Shown here piece after piece: positions 25,537 to 35,900 of a stretch of 41,793 nucleotides of DNA (position 1 is the first letter of the stretch; every line of letters starts with the position of its first letter). Origin of the DNA: Lentisphaerota bacterium (GTDB taxonomy: Bacteria > Verrucomicrobiota > Lentisphaeria > Victivallales > Victivallaceae); assembly GCA_015061685.1 (NCBI GenBank), contig SUWD01000024.1, positions 1 through 41,793 of the forward strand. The letters run 5' to 3'. Under the pieces are notes generated by a model. The model was not told the origin of the DNA, did no database searches, and worked only from the letters and a program-made list of their open reading frames with translations. A program made the position numbers and the translations under genes.

Positions 25537-27036
25537 TTAAATTGAGTTGGAAGTGTAGTTCGGAGCGTCTTTGGTGATGACCACATCATGCGGATGAGCT
25601 TCACGCAGACCGGCGGCACTGACCCGAACCATTTTAGCATTCTGCTGAAGTTCGGGGATGGTTTTGGTACCGCAGTAACCCAGACTGTAACGCAGACCGC
25701 CGACGAATTGATGGATCACATTACGGACTGCACCGCGGAAAGGCACCATCGCTTCGATGCCCTGCGGCACCAATTCGTTATCGCTGTCCACGTCATCCTG
25801 ACCGTAACGCTCACGGCTGCCCTTGTTGCATTTCATCGCCTCAAGTGAACCCATGCCGCGGTAGGTGACATAACTTCTGCCCTGATGCAGGATCACATCG
25901 CCGTTGCTTTCGCTGGTACCGGCAAGTGCGGAACCCATCATCACGCTGGAAGCACCCACGGCGATCGCTTTAGCCACATCGCCGGTCTGTTTGATTCCGC
26001 CGTCGGCAATTACCGGGACATCGGAGGGAACAGCCTTGCTGACTGCATAAACTGCGGAAACCTGCGGCACACCGACACCGGCAACCACACGGGTGGAACA
26101 GATTGAACCCGGCCCGATACCGACTTTGACGGCATCCGCACCGGCATCGGCGAGAGCTTTTGCACCCTCACTGGTGGCGATATTTCCGGCGACGATATCG
26201 ACTTTACTGCCGTAACGCTCCTTGAAAAGAGCGACAGTTTCAATAACACCTTTGGAATCACCGTGAGCGGTGTCGATGACCATGGCATCGACTCCGGCAT
26301 TGACCAGAGCTTCGGCACGGGCTTCATCGTAGGGGCCGATAGCGGCGGCGACCCGCAGCTGGTGGCGGGCATCCCGGTTGTATCCCGGTTCGTCACCGGC
26401 GATCAGAGTACGGACATCGAGGAAGCTGAAAAGACCGGTCAATTTGCCGTCGGCATCTACCATCGGCAGTTTACCGATCTTGTTTTTGAGCATGATCCGG
26501 TAAGCATCGGCGATAGCGGTACCGGTGGCAGTCGAAAGCGGAGCTTTGGTCATAACTTCGCTGATTTTGATATTGTAGTCGGTGAGGAATTTGATATCTT
26601 TGCTGGTGAGGATACCGACCAGAATACCTTTTTCATCCACGATGGGGAATCCGGAGAAGGAGTATTTTTTCTGTTTTTTCTCGGCGAGCATTTCGGCGAC
26701 AGTCTGTTCCGGACGGAAAACCACCGGAGTACGGATAACGCCGTTGAGGTAAAGTTTTACTTTCCGCACTTCTTCGGCCTGACGTTCAGGGGAGAGGTTT
26801 TTATGGATGACGCCGATACCGCCGAGACGGGCCATGGCGATAGCCATTTCGCTCTCGGTAACAGTGTCCATGGCGGCACTGATAAAGGGAATATTCAGCT
26901 TGATGTTGCGTGAGAATTTGGAACTTACATCTGTATCGTGGGGGAGGAAGTCCGAATACTGGGTAACCAGTGAAATATCATCAAAAGTAAGTCCCTCAAA
27001 CGGGAATGCCGCCATGAATTGGTCGATGTAACGCAT
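25537..27036 (-). CDS. guaB: Inosine-5'-monophosphate dehydrogenase
   Basis: This 499-aa enzyme oxidises IMP to XMP, the committed step of GMP synthesis. It shows TFDDISLV near the N-terminus, a pair of CBS domains (about 100-205), DTAHGDS, the catalytic loop [11 protein letters not shown] (Cys313) and [10 protein letters not shown], then the mobile flap with SRERYGQ. Length is standard. A CTGGAG ribosome site and a TTGAAA-N17-TATATT promoter (27083-27111) precede it. It is the first gene of the guaB-skp-lpxD-Sel1 operon, an unusual pairing of purine and envelope genes. Confidence 0.96.
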   Translation of the reverse strand: MRYIDQFMAAFPFEGLTFDDISLVTQYSDFLPHDTDVSSKFSRNIKLNIPFISAAMDTVTESEMAIAMARLGGIGVIHKNLSPERQAEEVRKVKLYLNGVIRTPVVFRPEQTVAEMLAEKKQKKYSFSGFPIVDEKGILVGILTSKDIKFLTDYNIKISEVMTKAPLSTATGTAIADAYRIMLKNKIGKLPMVDADGKLTGLFSFLDVRTLIAGDEPGYNRDARHQLRVAAAIGPYDEARAEALVNAGVDAMVIDTAHGDSKGVIETVALFKERYGSKVDIVAGNIATSEGAKALADAGADAVKVGIGPGSICSTRVVAGVGVPQVSAVYAVSKAVPSDVPVIADGGIKQTGDVAKAIAVGASSVMMGSALAGTSESNGDVILHQGRSYVTYRGMGSLEAMKCNKGSRERYGQDDVDSDNELVPQGIEAMVPFRGAVRNVIHQFVGGLRYSLGYCGTKTIPELQQNAKMVRVSAAGLREAHPHDVVITKDAPNYTSNSI

Positions 27037-27082
27037 AGTGCTTTTCTCCAGGTGAAATTAGTGTATATTATACCGTTTGCTT

Positions 27083-27111
27083 AATATACATCGTAAAATC
27101 AACTTTTTCAA
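27083..27111 (-). promoter_or_regulatory. Predicted promoter of the guaB operon
   Basis: TTGAAA (27111-27106), 17 bp and TATATT (27088-27083) on the minus strand, 47 bp before the start codon. A TATAAT at 27072-27067 nearby lacks a partner -35. A GTAC-N6-GTAC inverted repeat lies just upstream near 27120-27134, with no known role. Confidence 0.65.
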
Positions 27112-27155
27112 GCAGAAAAGTACAAAAAAGTACATTGCCGAGAGCAGAAAATCAT

Positions 27156-28169
27156 CTATGGCAGCCGGATTTTTCCGGCGGCGGAAACGATCAGTCCCAA
27201 CAGCAGTACCGCCGCAGCTCCGGAACAGAAATAAGGGGTAAGTTCCCGGTACAATTCGATCACCGGAGTTTCATGATCGGTTTTCTCCAGAGCATTTATC
27301 TCATCCATAACTGTTGCCAGAGCCGCCGGATCGGCGGCGGGGTAATATCTGCCGCCGGAAATATCTGCCAGTTCCCGGAGCAATTTTTCATCCAGATCGC
27401 TCTCTGCCCGTCCTGGTCTGCCGAATTGATCCACTCCGTAACACTGTGCCGAACCGATCCCGACCGTATGCAGAATGATATTGAATTCTTTTGCCGCTGC
27501 TGCTGCTTCCTGCGGAGAAAGGCGGTTCTCTGCGGTGTTTGCACCATCGGTGAAAAGGACTATGACCGGCCGGGGCGAGGGGGAATTTTTCAGGCGGGAT
27601 GCCGCACTTCCTATGGGCGAAGCTATTCCGGTAGCATTGCCCAGCATTCCCGGAGAAAGCTCTTTAAGTCTTTCCAGAAGCAGCCGGTGATCCGGAGTCG
27701 GCGGCACGAAACTGTATGCCAGATCGGCAAATCCGATCAATCCGATCCGGTCATTGGGGCGGTTGGAAATAAATCTTCTGATCTCATCTTTGGCGGTTTC
27801 GAAGCGGTTTTTTACCTTATCCTGCCGGATATCGCTGATAAATTCTCTTTCGCTCACATTTTCCGGACGGTCATAAGCGGTCATTGACGTTGACATATCC
27901 AATGCGAGGATTATATCCACGCCCTGCCGGTCGATTTTTCTGCTGCCGGCACTTGTTCTCGGTCTGGTGCAGGCGATGATGAGCAGGGCGAGTGCGATGA
28001 GCATACAGCTCTCCATAAAGGTCAGGAAGTGCTTTTTCCCGGCGGCTTTACGCAGCGGGATGGTGCTGGAAATTTTTACTGCCGGTCTTTTGCGGAAAAA
28101 GATGACAGCTCCGGTTGCCGCAAGCACAAGGAACAGCAAAAAGTACCATGGATAAGTGAACGAGATCAT
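27156..28169 (-). CDS. BatA-like von Willebrand factor A membrane protein
   Basis: The 337-aa product has two N-terminal membrane helices (7-27, 51-67), a VWA domain (about 84-290) with an intact MIDAS motif DMSTS (Asp91, Ser93, Ser95) and Thr in LFTDGANTAENRL, and a C-terminal helix (about 311-331). This is the BatA/Aerotolerance arrangement. It overlaps the upstream gene by four bases and ends the MoxR-DUF58-Bat operon. The family is tied to envelope stress and metal-dependent chaperone work with MoxR ATPases, with no firm biochemical role. Confidence 0.9.
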   Translation of the reverse strand: MISFTYPWYFLLFLVLAATGAVIFFRKRPAVKISSTIPLRKAAGKKHFLTFMESCMLIALALLIIACTRPRTSAGSRKIDRQGVDIILALDMSTSMTAYDRPENVSEREFISDIRQDKVKNRFETAKDEIRRFISNRPNDRIGLIGFADLAYSFVPPTPDHRLLLERLKELSPGMLGNATGIASPIGSAASRLKNSPSPRPVIVLFTDGANTAENRLSPQEAAAAAKEFNIILHTVGIGSAQCYGVDQFGRPGRAESDLDEKLLRELADISGGRYYPAADPAALATVMDEINALEKTDHETPVIELYRELTPYFCSGAAAVLLLGLIVSAAGKIRLP

Positions 28170-29122
28170 ATTTGACTTTCTCCTGCACTGGTTTGGCGGA
28201 TCATGTTTTCGGCCTGTTCAGCGGCTTGGGCGATCATATCTTTATCTGCCTGTCCGGCGGCGAATTTTATTATATCGGCGTGGTTCATGAAACCGGCGAG
28301 GAAACGTTTTTCCTCCGGCGTGAGAATATTCTCTGCAATACTCAAATTATGCAGAAATTCTCCGGTCGTCTGTCTGGTTGCCGGTAAGTCGAAACGTTGT
28401 TCAAGGTAATTCCTCACGCAATCGCAGATCCCGGCGAAACCGTTTGCCGGTTGGCACCGCAAATGCTGCACATCCTCATTTATCCGGCGGATCTCCCTGA
28501 TGATCGCTTCATCAAAGGGGATATTTTCCTCAAATTGTTTTTTGATGAATCTCTGCAGGATGATCCCTCCGGCGATGGCGAAAAGGATCACTGCACCGGC
28601 GGCATATATCCACCATTTTTTGTACAGAGGCACATTATCGGCGGTATTATCAGAAGATGGTATTCCGGCAAGGATAAGTTTTTCTCCGGTGAGTGTTTCC
28701 GGGGATTTTTCCGGAAGTTCCGGGAGTCTGACGGTGAAATTTTTTCTTTCATTACTTTTGGGGTTACCTGCAGAAATTTCGATTTCCGCTCCAGGAGTAC
28801 TTTCGATGACCAGTTTGCGGATCGTACCGCTTACCTGCCATATATTGCGGTCAAACTGCCACTTTTTCAATTTTATCTGTGCTTGGGAAGCGGTGATATT
28901 TTCGCCCTTGACGGAAACATTTTCGATCCTGTCCCAGAATGGCAGAGTCAGGTCAAAAGAGTATTCTGCTGCTTCGCCGGGGGCTACTGCCTCCGGAATC
29001 AGAGCCGCATTAGCCGGACACTCTGCCGGAGCGGGGAAAAAGTATGCCTTGGTCAGCAGGACGGCAAAAGAAACGCACAGCAGGATCAATATGGCCGCAA
29101 GGAACAATAATACTTTCTTCAT
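28166..29122 (-). CDS. BatD/DUF4381-like membrane protein
   Basis: The 318-aa product has an N-terminal membrane anchor (4-28), a periplasmic beta-sandwich (about 45-140) and a second helix (170-190). A cytoplasmic helical domain follows, with CVRNYLEQRFDLPATRQTTGEFLHNL and LTPEEKRFLAGFMNHADIIKFA, the pattern of DUF4381-type partners of VWA proteins. It lies 7 bp after the DUF58 gene and overlaps the VWA gene. It probably docks the VWA and DUF58 proteins. The family call rests on the C-terminal motif and operon place. Confidence 0.75.
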   Translation of the reverse strand: MKKVLLFLAAILILLCVSFAVLLTKAYFFPAPAECPANAALIPEAVAPGEAAEYSFDLTLPFWDRIENVSVKGENITASQAQIKLKKWQFDRNIWQVSGTIRKLVIESTPGAEIEISAGNPKSNERKNFTVRLPELPEKSPETLTGEKLILAGIPSSDNTADNVPLYKKWWIYAAGAVILFAIAGGIILQRFIKKQFEENIPFDEAIIREIRRINEDVQHLRCQPANGFAGICDCVRNYLEQRFDLPATRQTTGEFLHNLSIAENILTPEEKRFLAGFMNHADIIKFAAGQADKDMIAQAAEQAENMIRQTSAGESQI

Positions 29123-29129
29123 AACAGCA

Positions 29130-30002
29130 TCACCTTATGTGCCTTTGTCTTTCAGCGAAAAATCCGATCAGAGGTTTGAGGACATCATTTCCGCAGACGA
29201 CTTCGATAAAATCAGTTCTTGCCTTGCGGCAGACCTCCATTTTCTCTTTTTTTACTTCTGCCAAAGCCTGATTGAAATTTTCTTTATCTCCGGCATATTC
29301 CAGCACTTCTCCGGTTTCGGCGTCTTCAAAAACTATACGGTTTTTGAGGGGGAAATCCAATTCAAGCGGGTCATTCAGACCGATGACCACCACATCCTGT
29401 TTTGCCCGGAGCAGCCGCAATTCATTGGCGAAATTTCCCGGACATATAAGGTCACTCAAAAGGAATACCACGCCGCGTTTTTTCATGATCCTTGCGGTTT
29501 CCCGCAAAGCTCCGGCAATATCAGTACCTTTGTGCTGCGGTTTGAATGCAAGCAACTCCCGGATCATCCGCAACGCATGGGTCCTGCCGGTTCTCGGCGG
29601 CAGATACAATTCGATTTTATCGGTGAAAAGCATCAATCCGACCTTATCTCCATTTTTCCCTGCACTGAATGCCAGCAATGCCGCCAATTCCGCTGCCGTC
29701 TGCCGTTTGCTTTTGGCGGTCGAGCCGAATTCCCCCGAAGCGGAGAGATCGACCAGCAGCATCACGGTTAGCTCTCTTTCCTCCACGAATTTTTTGACAT
29801 ACGGTGTTCCCATACGGGCGGAAACATTCCAGTCTATTGCCCGGACATCATCATCCGTGGTGTATTCTCTGACCTCGTCAAATTCGATGCCTCTGCCCTT
29901 GAATACACTGCGGTAAGCTCCGCCGGTGATCTCCTCAACGAGATGATCGGTGCGTATTTCCAAAAGGCGTATCTGCCGGGTCAATTCAGCGAGCTGCAGC
30001 AT
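29130..30002 (-). CDS. DUF58 protein of the MoxR operon
   Basis: The 290-aa product has the DUF58 signature VREYTTDDDVRAIDWNVSARMG, then KKFVEERELTVMLLVDLSASGEFG, which forms a VWA-like fold with a partial MIDAS (DLSAS). No membrane helix. It starts 25 bp after moxR. DUF58 proteins work with MoxR ATPases in envelope-related complexes. Confidence 0.92.
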   Translation of the reverse strand: MLQLAELTRQIRLLEIRTDHLVEEITGGAYRSVFKGRGIEFDEVREYTTDDDVRAIDWNVSARMGTPYVKKFVEERELTVMLLVDLSASGEFGSTAKSKRQTAAELAALLAFSAGKNGDKVGLMLFTDKIELYLPPRTGRTHALRMIRELLAFKPQHKGTDIAGALRETARIMKKRGVVFLLSDLICPGNFANELRLLRAKQDVVVIGLNDPLELDFPLKNRIVFEDAETGEVLEYAGDKENFNQALAEVKKEKMEVCRKARTDFIEVVCGNDVLKPLIGFFAERQRHIR

Positions 30003-30027
30003 GTTTTCCTCCGTCGGGAACTGGATT

Positions 30028-31050
<1,023 letters not shown>

Positions 31051-31109
31051 AATATCAAATTCTCCCTTCTGCACATCAATATAAACCGCTTTTGCGTAAA
31101 CTCAAGGGG

Positions 31110-31721
31110 TTATTTTGCAAAACCCAGCGGATGCACCAGCAGCGGAACATTTTCACCCAGTCCAAGCTCCCGGATCAACATATTCCGGTCAACGATCGAA
31201 CCCATGGCACAAGTACCCAGACCGTTTGCCTGTGCTGCCAGATAGATATTCTGACTGACATAGCCGGTGTCGATCGCCGCAAATATCTCTCTGGGCTGTT
31301 TTGTTTTGTCCGGAACCAGAATCAAATAGCATGGGGCATCGTATCTGCCGCAAAATTTTCTGACATCGGTTTTGCTTATTTTGGGCAGATTACCATCTTT
31401 GATATGCTGTTCCGGATCATAGAAATATACTCCGTCTGGCAATGCGACATAGATCATCACCTCTCTTTTATCCAAAGCACTCGGAGCGGTGCGTTTGCCG
31501 TTATTCCGGTTGATTCCGTTGGCACACCACAAAATATCGGCAAGTTGTTGTGCCGTCAACTCTTTCGTCTGGAAACTTCTCACGGTGTGCCGGGTATTGA
31601 GAGCTTCCTGCAAACTCATACCTCCGCTTTTCTGCGGCGGCGGCAGAATTCTGTTTTTTGCAGCCGTCACACTTACTGCGGCGAATATCACAACTGTCAG
31701 CAGCCAAATCTTTTTCATCAT
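31110..31721 (-). CDS. Exported SagB-type nitroreductase-like flavoprotein
   Basis: The 203-aa product has a signal peptide (residues 1-21, ending VTAA). The nitroreductase fold follows with MSLQEALNTRHTVRSF, LTAQQLADILWCANGINR and the C-terminal NIYLAAQANGLGTCAMGSI, then LLVHPLGFAK. The R(H/R)S..F FMN-binding start and the AA..GLG..A motif match SagB-like enzymes. Export of an FMN enzyme is unusual and would need cofactor attachment outside or folding before export. It lies 9 bp after dut and 59 bp before moxR with an AAGGAG ribosome site. Substrate unknown. Confidence 0.82.
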   Translation of the reverse strand: MMKKIWLLTVVIFAAVSVTAAKNRILPPPQKSGGMSLQEALNTRHTVRSFQTKELTAQQLADILWCANGINRNNGKRTAPSALDKREVMIYVALPDGVYFYDPEQHIKDGNLPKISKTDVRKFCGRYDAPCYLILVPDKTKQPREIFAAIDTGYVSQNIYLAAQANGLGTCAMGSIVDRNMLIRELGLGENVPLLVHPLGFAK

Positions 31722-31730
31722 ACCATCTCC

Positions 31731-32168
31731 TTATTTTTTCCCGGTGCTTCCGAAGCCTCCGGCTCCTCTGCCGGAATCGCTCAATTCCTCACTCTGCACC
31801 AATTTTACCTCCGGAAGTTTGCAGATCACCATCTGGGCGATCCGGTCGCCCCGTTTGATCTCAAAATTTTCTTTTCCGGCATTATACATTATAACTCCCA
31901 CTTCTCCGCGGTATCCGGCATCTATTGTGCCGGGGGAATTGGTCAGCATCAGATCATGTTTCAGAGCCAGACCGCTGCGGGGGCGGATTTGAGCCTCGAA
32001 TCCGACGGGCAGTTCCATTTTGAATCCTGCCGGTACCAGCGTGCTGCGCTGCGGGATCAGAACCACATTTTCCCTTGCCCGCAAATCGTATGCCGCATCA
32101 TCCTCATGAGCCTTTGCCGGGAAGAGGTCATCGCAATTTTCCAGCATATTGATTTTTATTTCAGTCAT
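31731..32168 (-). CDS. dut: Deoxyuridine 5'-triphosphate nucleotidohydrolase
   Basis: The 145-aa trimeric dUTPase has all five motifs: AAYDLRA, RPRSGLALKH, GTIDAGYRGEVGVIMYN (with the catalytic Asp), RGDRIAQMVI and the C-terminal arm RGAGGFGSTG. The true start is ATG 32168 with an AGAGGT ribosome site. The 60 codons of open frame before it are the dispersed repeat and should not be included. Transcription probably starts inside that repeat at the promoter 32254-32282, leaving a leader of about 80 nt. First gene of the dut-nitroreductase-MoxR run. Confidence 0.95.
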   Translation of the reverse strand: MTEIKINMLENCDDLFPAKAHEDDAAYDLRARENVVLIPQRSTLVPAGFKMELPVGFEAQIRPRSGLALKHDLMLTNSPGTIDAGYRGEVGVIMYNAGKENFEIKRGDRIAQMVICKLPEVKLVQSEELSDSGRGAGGFGSTGKK

Positions 32169-32189
32169 TTTTTTACCTCTTTTTATGCC

Positions 32190-32497
32190 GATATTACAAA
32201 TTTTGTGAAACCAAAGCAGGAGCTTATAAACGAACATTTCTGTTAACGTATAAAACATATCACATAAGTTGTGATTTTTCAACCCGGCAAACACGGGGTT
32301 GTTTGCATCCGGCGGATGCAGTGCGAGGCAAGGTCGCTGGCATTTCAAGGCGGATGAGCAGGATCCGTCTTCGTTCCACTACGCCGGGACAAGGTGTATT
32401 AACGTACATGACAGCGAAAACGTCCGCTGATTTGCCAAGAGATTGCCCGCAATGCACCACCGTCGGAAAGATTTTTCACAAAAAATGAGACAATAAC
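32190..32497 (+). repeat. Full copy of the dispersed structured repeat (copy C, 308 bp)
   Basis: It matches copy B (10701-10980) along its length. The palindrome ATCACA-N5-TGTGAT (32259-32275) and the long hairpin are preserved, but there is a longer loop: about 30 bp is inserted around 32366-32400. The left end abuts the dut ribosome site region and the right end finishes at ACAATAAC. Positions 32169-32189 between it and dut hold only the dut ribosome site. Confidence 0.85.
32254..32282 (-). promoter_or_regulatory. Predicted dut promoter carried by repeat copy C
   Basis: TTGAAA (32282-32277), 17 bp and TATGTT (32259-32254) face dut, 86 bp upstream of its start. The spacer consists of the palindrome ATCACA-N5-TGTGAT, so a dimeric repressor could cover the polymerase site. 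The same arrangement is kept in copies B and D. Confidence 0.6.
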
Positions 32498-32555
32498 AAA
32501 TAATATCCTGTTTGGGATTTTTCAACAAGATCGTTAAAAAAAATTCGATTATTGC

Positions 32556-32584
32556 TTGAAATTCCCCTGGCAGTGGTATATATT
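32556..32584 (+). promoter_or_regulatory. Predicted promoter of the candidate small RNA
   Basis: TTGAAA (32556-32561), a 17-bp spacer and TATATT (32579-32584) predict a start near 32591, exactly where the closing stem of the RNA below begins. Confidence 0.65.
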
Positions 32585-32591
32585 CTTTCCC

Positions 32592-32694
32592 AGAAGGCAG
32601 GTTCTTCTCGGAACAATATTTGCATCGGGCTCTCTTTTGAGCTTACTGTACGTCGTGTGTCGCCGCGAGATTACCCCCCCTGCCTTCTTTTTTT
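32592..32694 (+). ncRNA. Candidate small RNA gene, about 100 nt
   Basis: The predicted transcript opens with AGAAGGCAGG (32592-32601), which pairs perfectly with CCTGCCTTCT (32679-32688), followed by a seven-T run. Inside are two small stems, GTTC/GAAC (32601-32614) and GCTC/GAGC (32629-32642), and a C7 tract at 32674-32680. Promoter, closed stem and T run together fit an independent small RNA of about 100 nt. No reading frame with a ribosome site is present. It lacks the SRP RNA tetraloop/GGAAG motif and does not look like 6S, tmRNA or RNase P RNA. Family unknown. Confidence 0.55.
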
Positions 32695-32896
32695 ATGCCC
32701 GTATTATGGGCGGAGACGGGACTTGCGGTCGTCGCCTCCTCAGTCGGGTATCAACGTTATACGCTCCTTTGTCGTCTCCTTGCAAAACCCGTCTCCGCCT
32801 CATACTCCGGGCATAAAAGTTGTATTCTATCCTTGCGGTCGTCGCCTCCGCAGTCGGGTATCAACGTCATACGCTCCTTTGTTATCTCCTTGCAAA
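32691..32896. repeat. Inverted and direct repeat unit downstream of the small RNA
   Basis: Left arm 32691-32720 (TTTTATGCCCG...GGAGACGGG) is the imperfect reverse complement of 32788-32818 and encloses a 65-bp block at 32722-32786. That block is directly repeated at 32832-32896 with four differences, a period of 110 bp. The block is rich in CTTGCGGTCGTCGCC and contains an AACGTT palindrome. No gene is seen. It looks like one and a half copies of a small repeated element. Confidence 0.75.
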
Positions 32897-32911
32897 TTCT
32901 CTTCCGGGTAT

Positions 32912-32949
32912 AAAAAAACTCCGGAGATCCAAAAGAATCTTCCGGAGTT
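32912..32949 (-). terminator. Terminator of the TIR/LRR gene
   Basis: On the minus strand AACTCCGGA (32949-32941) pairs with TCCGGAGTT (32925-32917), followed by a run of seven T. It lies 22 bp after the stop of the TIR/LRR gene. Confidence 0.85.
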
Positions 32950-32971
32950 GATTCCCTGAAAAAGTTCCGCA

Positions 32972-35900
32972 TCAATAATACCGCTCATCCCTCCTGCAAT
33001 TTTCCGGGATCGCATTTTTCGGAATATTGAGTCTCGCCGGGAAACTGATCTTCTGCAAGCTGCTGCATCGGTCAAAAGCTCTGCCGCCGATAAATGACAC
33101 GTTATCCGGCAGAGTGACCGAGGTCAGTTTTTCGCACTTGTAAAATGCTCCCCAGCCGATTTTGGTCAGGCTGTCCGGGAATGTTACCGAAGTCAGATTT
33201 TTGCAGTTGGCAAACGCCACTTCGCTGATTTCGGTAACTCCGTCGGGGATTACGCACTTCGTGATCGTCGGAGCAATAACACCGATAACAGTTTTGCCGT
33301 CATTGTTCAAAATACATACATCACGGCCTGCTTGTTGAGCAGAGGTCAGATCCCAGGAGATTTTGCAGTTCTGCGGGAAAGAATTTCCCTCAAAATTTAC
33401 ACCGCCGGGGAGTTGTACTTCTCTTAACGCAGTATTGGCAAATGCCTCATTGCCGATCTCCTTTATCGGTCCTTTGAAAGTTATGGAAGATAATTTGCGG
33501 CATTGGGCAAATGCTCCTGCCGGGATTTTGACTAATGTTTCCGGGAAAGTTACCGAAGTCAAATTTTTGCATTGGGCAAATGCTTTGCTGTTGATTTTTG
33601 TAACTCCATCGGGAATCAGGCATTTAGTGATTGAGGGAGCGATGACCCCGGTAACGGTTCTGCCGTTGTCACTTAAAATACAGACATTGTAACCGGCTTT
33701 TTGCGATGAGGTCAGATCCCAGCTGACATTGCAGTTTTCCGGGAATGAATTTTCCTCAAAACTTACACCGCCATGGAGCTGTACTCCTCTCAAAGCAGTA
33801 TTGGCAAAGGCGTATTCTCCGATCTTTCTTACTGATTTCGGGATGGTCACTGAAGATAGATCATTGCAGTCTGCGAATGCTCTTTCGGCGATTTTTTCAA
33901 CATTTTCAGGGATGACACATTTGGTGATATTGGGGGCGATTGCTTTGATAACGGTCTTGCCGTCGCTGCTCAACTTGCACACTCCGAAGCCCATTTCCTG
34001 CGAGGACGTAAGATCCATGAGGATTTTGCAATCATCCGGGAAAGCATTGTTTTCTGCCACAGTTTGAGAGGAGAGTTTGACTCTTTTCAAGCTTGTACAT
34101 CCGCTGAAAGCGTTTTCCGCAATTTCCCCGACCTCTCTGGAGAAGCTTATCTTGGCAAGTTTTGGACAGTTGCTGAATGCAAAAGAACTTATTTTGCCGA
34201 TTTTTCCGGTGAATTTGATCGAAACAAGATTGTCGCATCCGTAGAAAGCATTCTCTCCGATAACGTCAATATCACCGGTGAAATTCAACTCGGTAAGGTT
34301 ATTGCATCGGGCAAAAGCATGAGATTGGATCTCTGCCAGTTTTTCCGGGAAATTGATCGTCTGCACCGCCGAATTTTCAAACGCATTTTCTGCGATCTGC
34401 GTTACGTTCTCCGGGATAGTTACTTCCGTAAGTCCGGTTGAGGAAAATGCAAAATTGCTGATGGTATTCAGCGTTTCAGGGAAAACTGCTTTCTCCAGAT
34501 TGGAACATCCGCTGAAAGCTGATTCACCGATACTTTCCAATCCGGCGGGGAACGTTACTTCACGGAGTTTTTTGCAATCCAGAAATGCTCCATTTTTGAT
34601 TGTTTTAACTCCTTTGGGAACAACACATTTTACAATGTATTCGTCCACGGTGCCGGTGACGGTTTTGCCGTCATCGCTGAGTTCACAGACATTTATTCCG
34701 TTATTGTAGTTCTGTTCCTGACAGCTCTGGACGATGAATATGGTAAGTATGGTCAATGCGATTATGCCGATGGTAACTGCGAAAGCGGTCAATCTTTTTT
34801 TCCGGAGTTTCTGTTGGTAAGCTTTTTTCTTTTCCTCAATGCTTCCCGCACAGAGGATCGCATGTTGTGTTGCTTCTGCGGTGTATTTGCAGATATCCGC
34901 GGTAAGCGGAAATTGATCAAAGAGTTTTTTCTCATTATCCAGACAGCTCTGGAGCATCTGCAAAATATCGGTCCGTTTGAAAAGGGCCATCTCAATACGG
35001 ATATGTTCCTTGAGCATTCCGATACGTTTCCAGCACTCATCTTTCTGGAAACGGTGTGCTATCTGGGCGTTGGCTTTTTCGGCTTTGAGTTGCTGAATAT
35101 CGCCCAATTCGGCGAATAAAGCCAGAGTTTTTTCTTTACATTCCCTCACTAAATCATCGGTCAGCAGCAAGAGTGCCGGGAGGAATTTCTGTTCAGCCTT
35201 GATCTGTTCTTCTATCCGGCAGATGATTTCCCGGCGGTTTTTTAAGCTTGTCTCAATATCCTGATACTCTTTCAGGAGAGAGATTCTTTTGGCAGCTTCA
35301 CCCCGCAGGATTTTACTGCGTCCGGCGATCATTGCCTGTCTGCGTTGTTCTTCTTCCTCTTTCTGTTTTTCTTTGGCTTCTTTTTCATTTATTTCCCGGA
35401 TCAGATCACGCACTCTTTTCAATCTGTTTTTCAATTCATTATCGGCGAATTGTTCAGCCAGACGGAATGATCTTTCGCTTTCAAGATCGTCAAATTCAGC
35501 TAATTCATCTTCATTATTCACCTGCAATTCCGCCATAAGCCGGTAGAAGTACGCCCAGCCGTTTTCCGGTTCGGAATCGAGGGTTTTTTCGCAATATTCT
35601 CTTGCGGAATCAAAATCATCATTCTGCAGAAAAAGTTTTGCCCGGCGGAGCAGCGGATGATTTGCTCCGGTTCCGGAAGTTCCTGCATTGGAGTTAACTG
35701 TACCGGCGGAGTGAGCAGTTTGTTCTTTGCCGATGACCTTTTTTATTCCGTGGATGATATCCTGCAAAAAGCCGATCTTTCCCATGTCCTGTGCCTGAAA
35801 CATGGACAATTCGTCGGGAATATCGTAGGCATCCATATCTTTGTAGCAGGGAATGAGCAGTTTGGAGCGGTCTTTTTTCATCAATGCGAGGAACCTGCTC

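Noticed and set aside
31092..32246. 384-aa plus-strand open frame
   Set aside because: Antisense to the nitroreductase and dut genes and running into repeat copy C; composition is not protein-like.
32169..32348. 60-codon N-terminal extension of dut
   Set aside because: It is translated repeat sequence; dUTPase homology begins at ATG 32168, which has its own ribosome site.
32592..32694. SRP RNA (4.5S) or 6S RNA
   Set aside because: Length suits SRP RNA, but the conserved GGAAGGAAGCAGCC-type tip is missing, and no 6S-like central bubble between long stems is visible.
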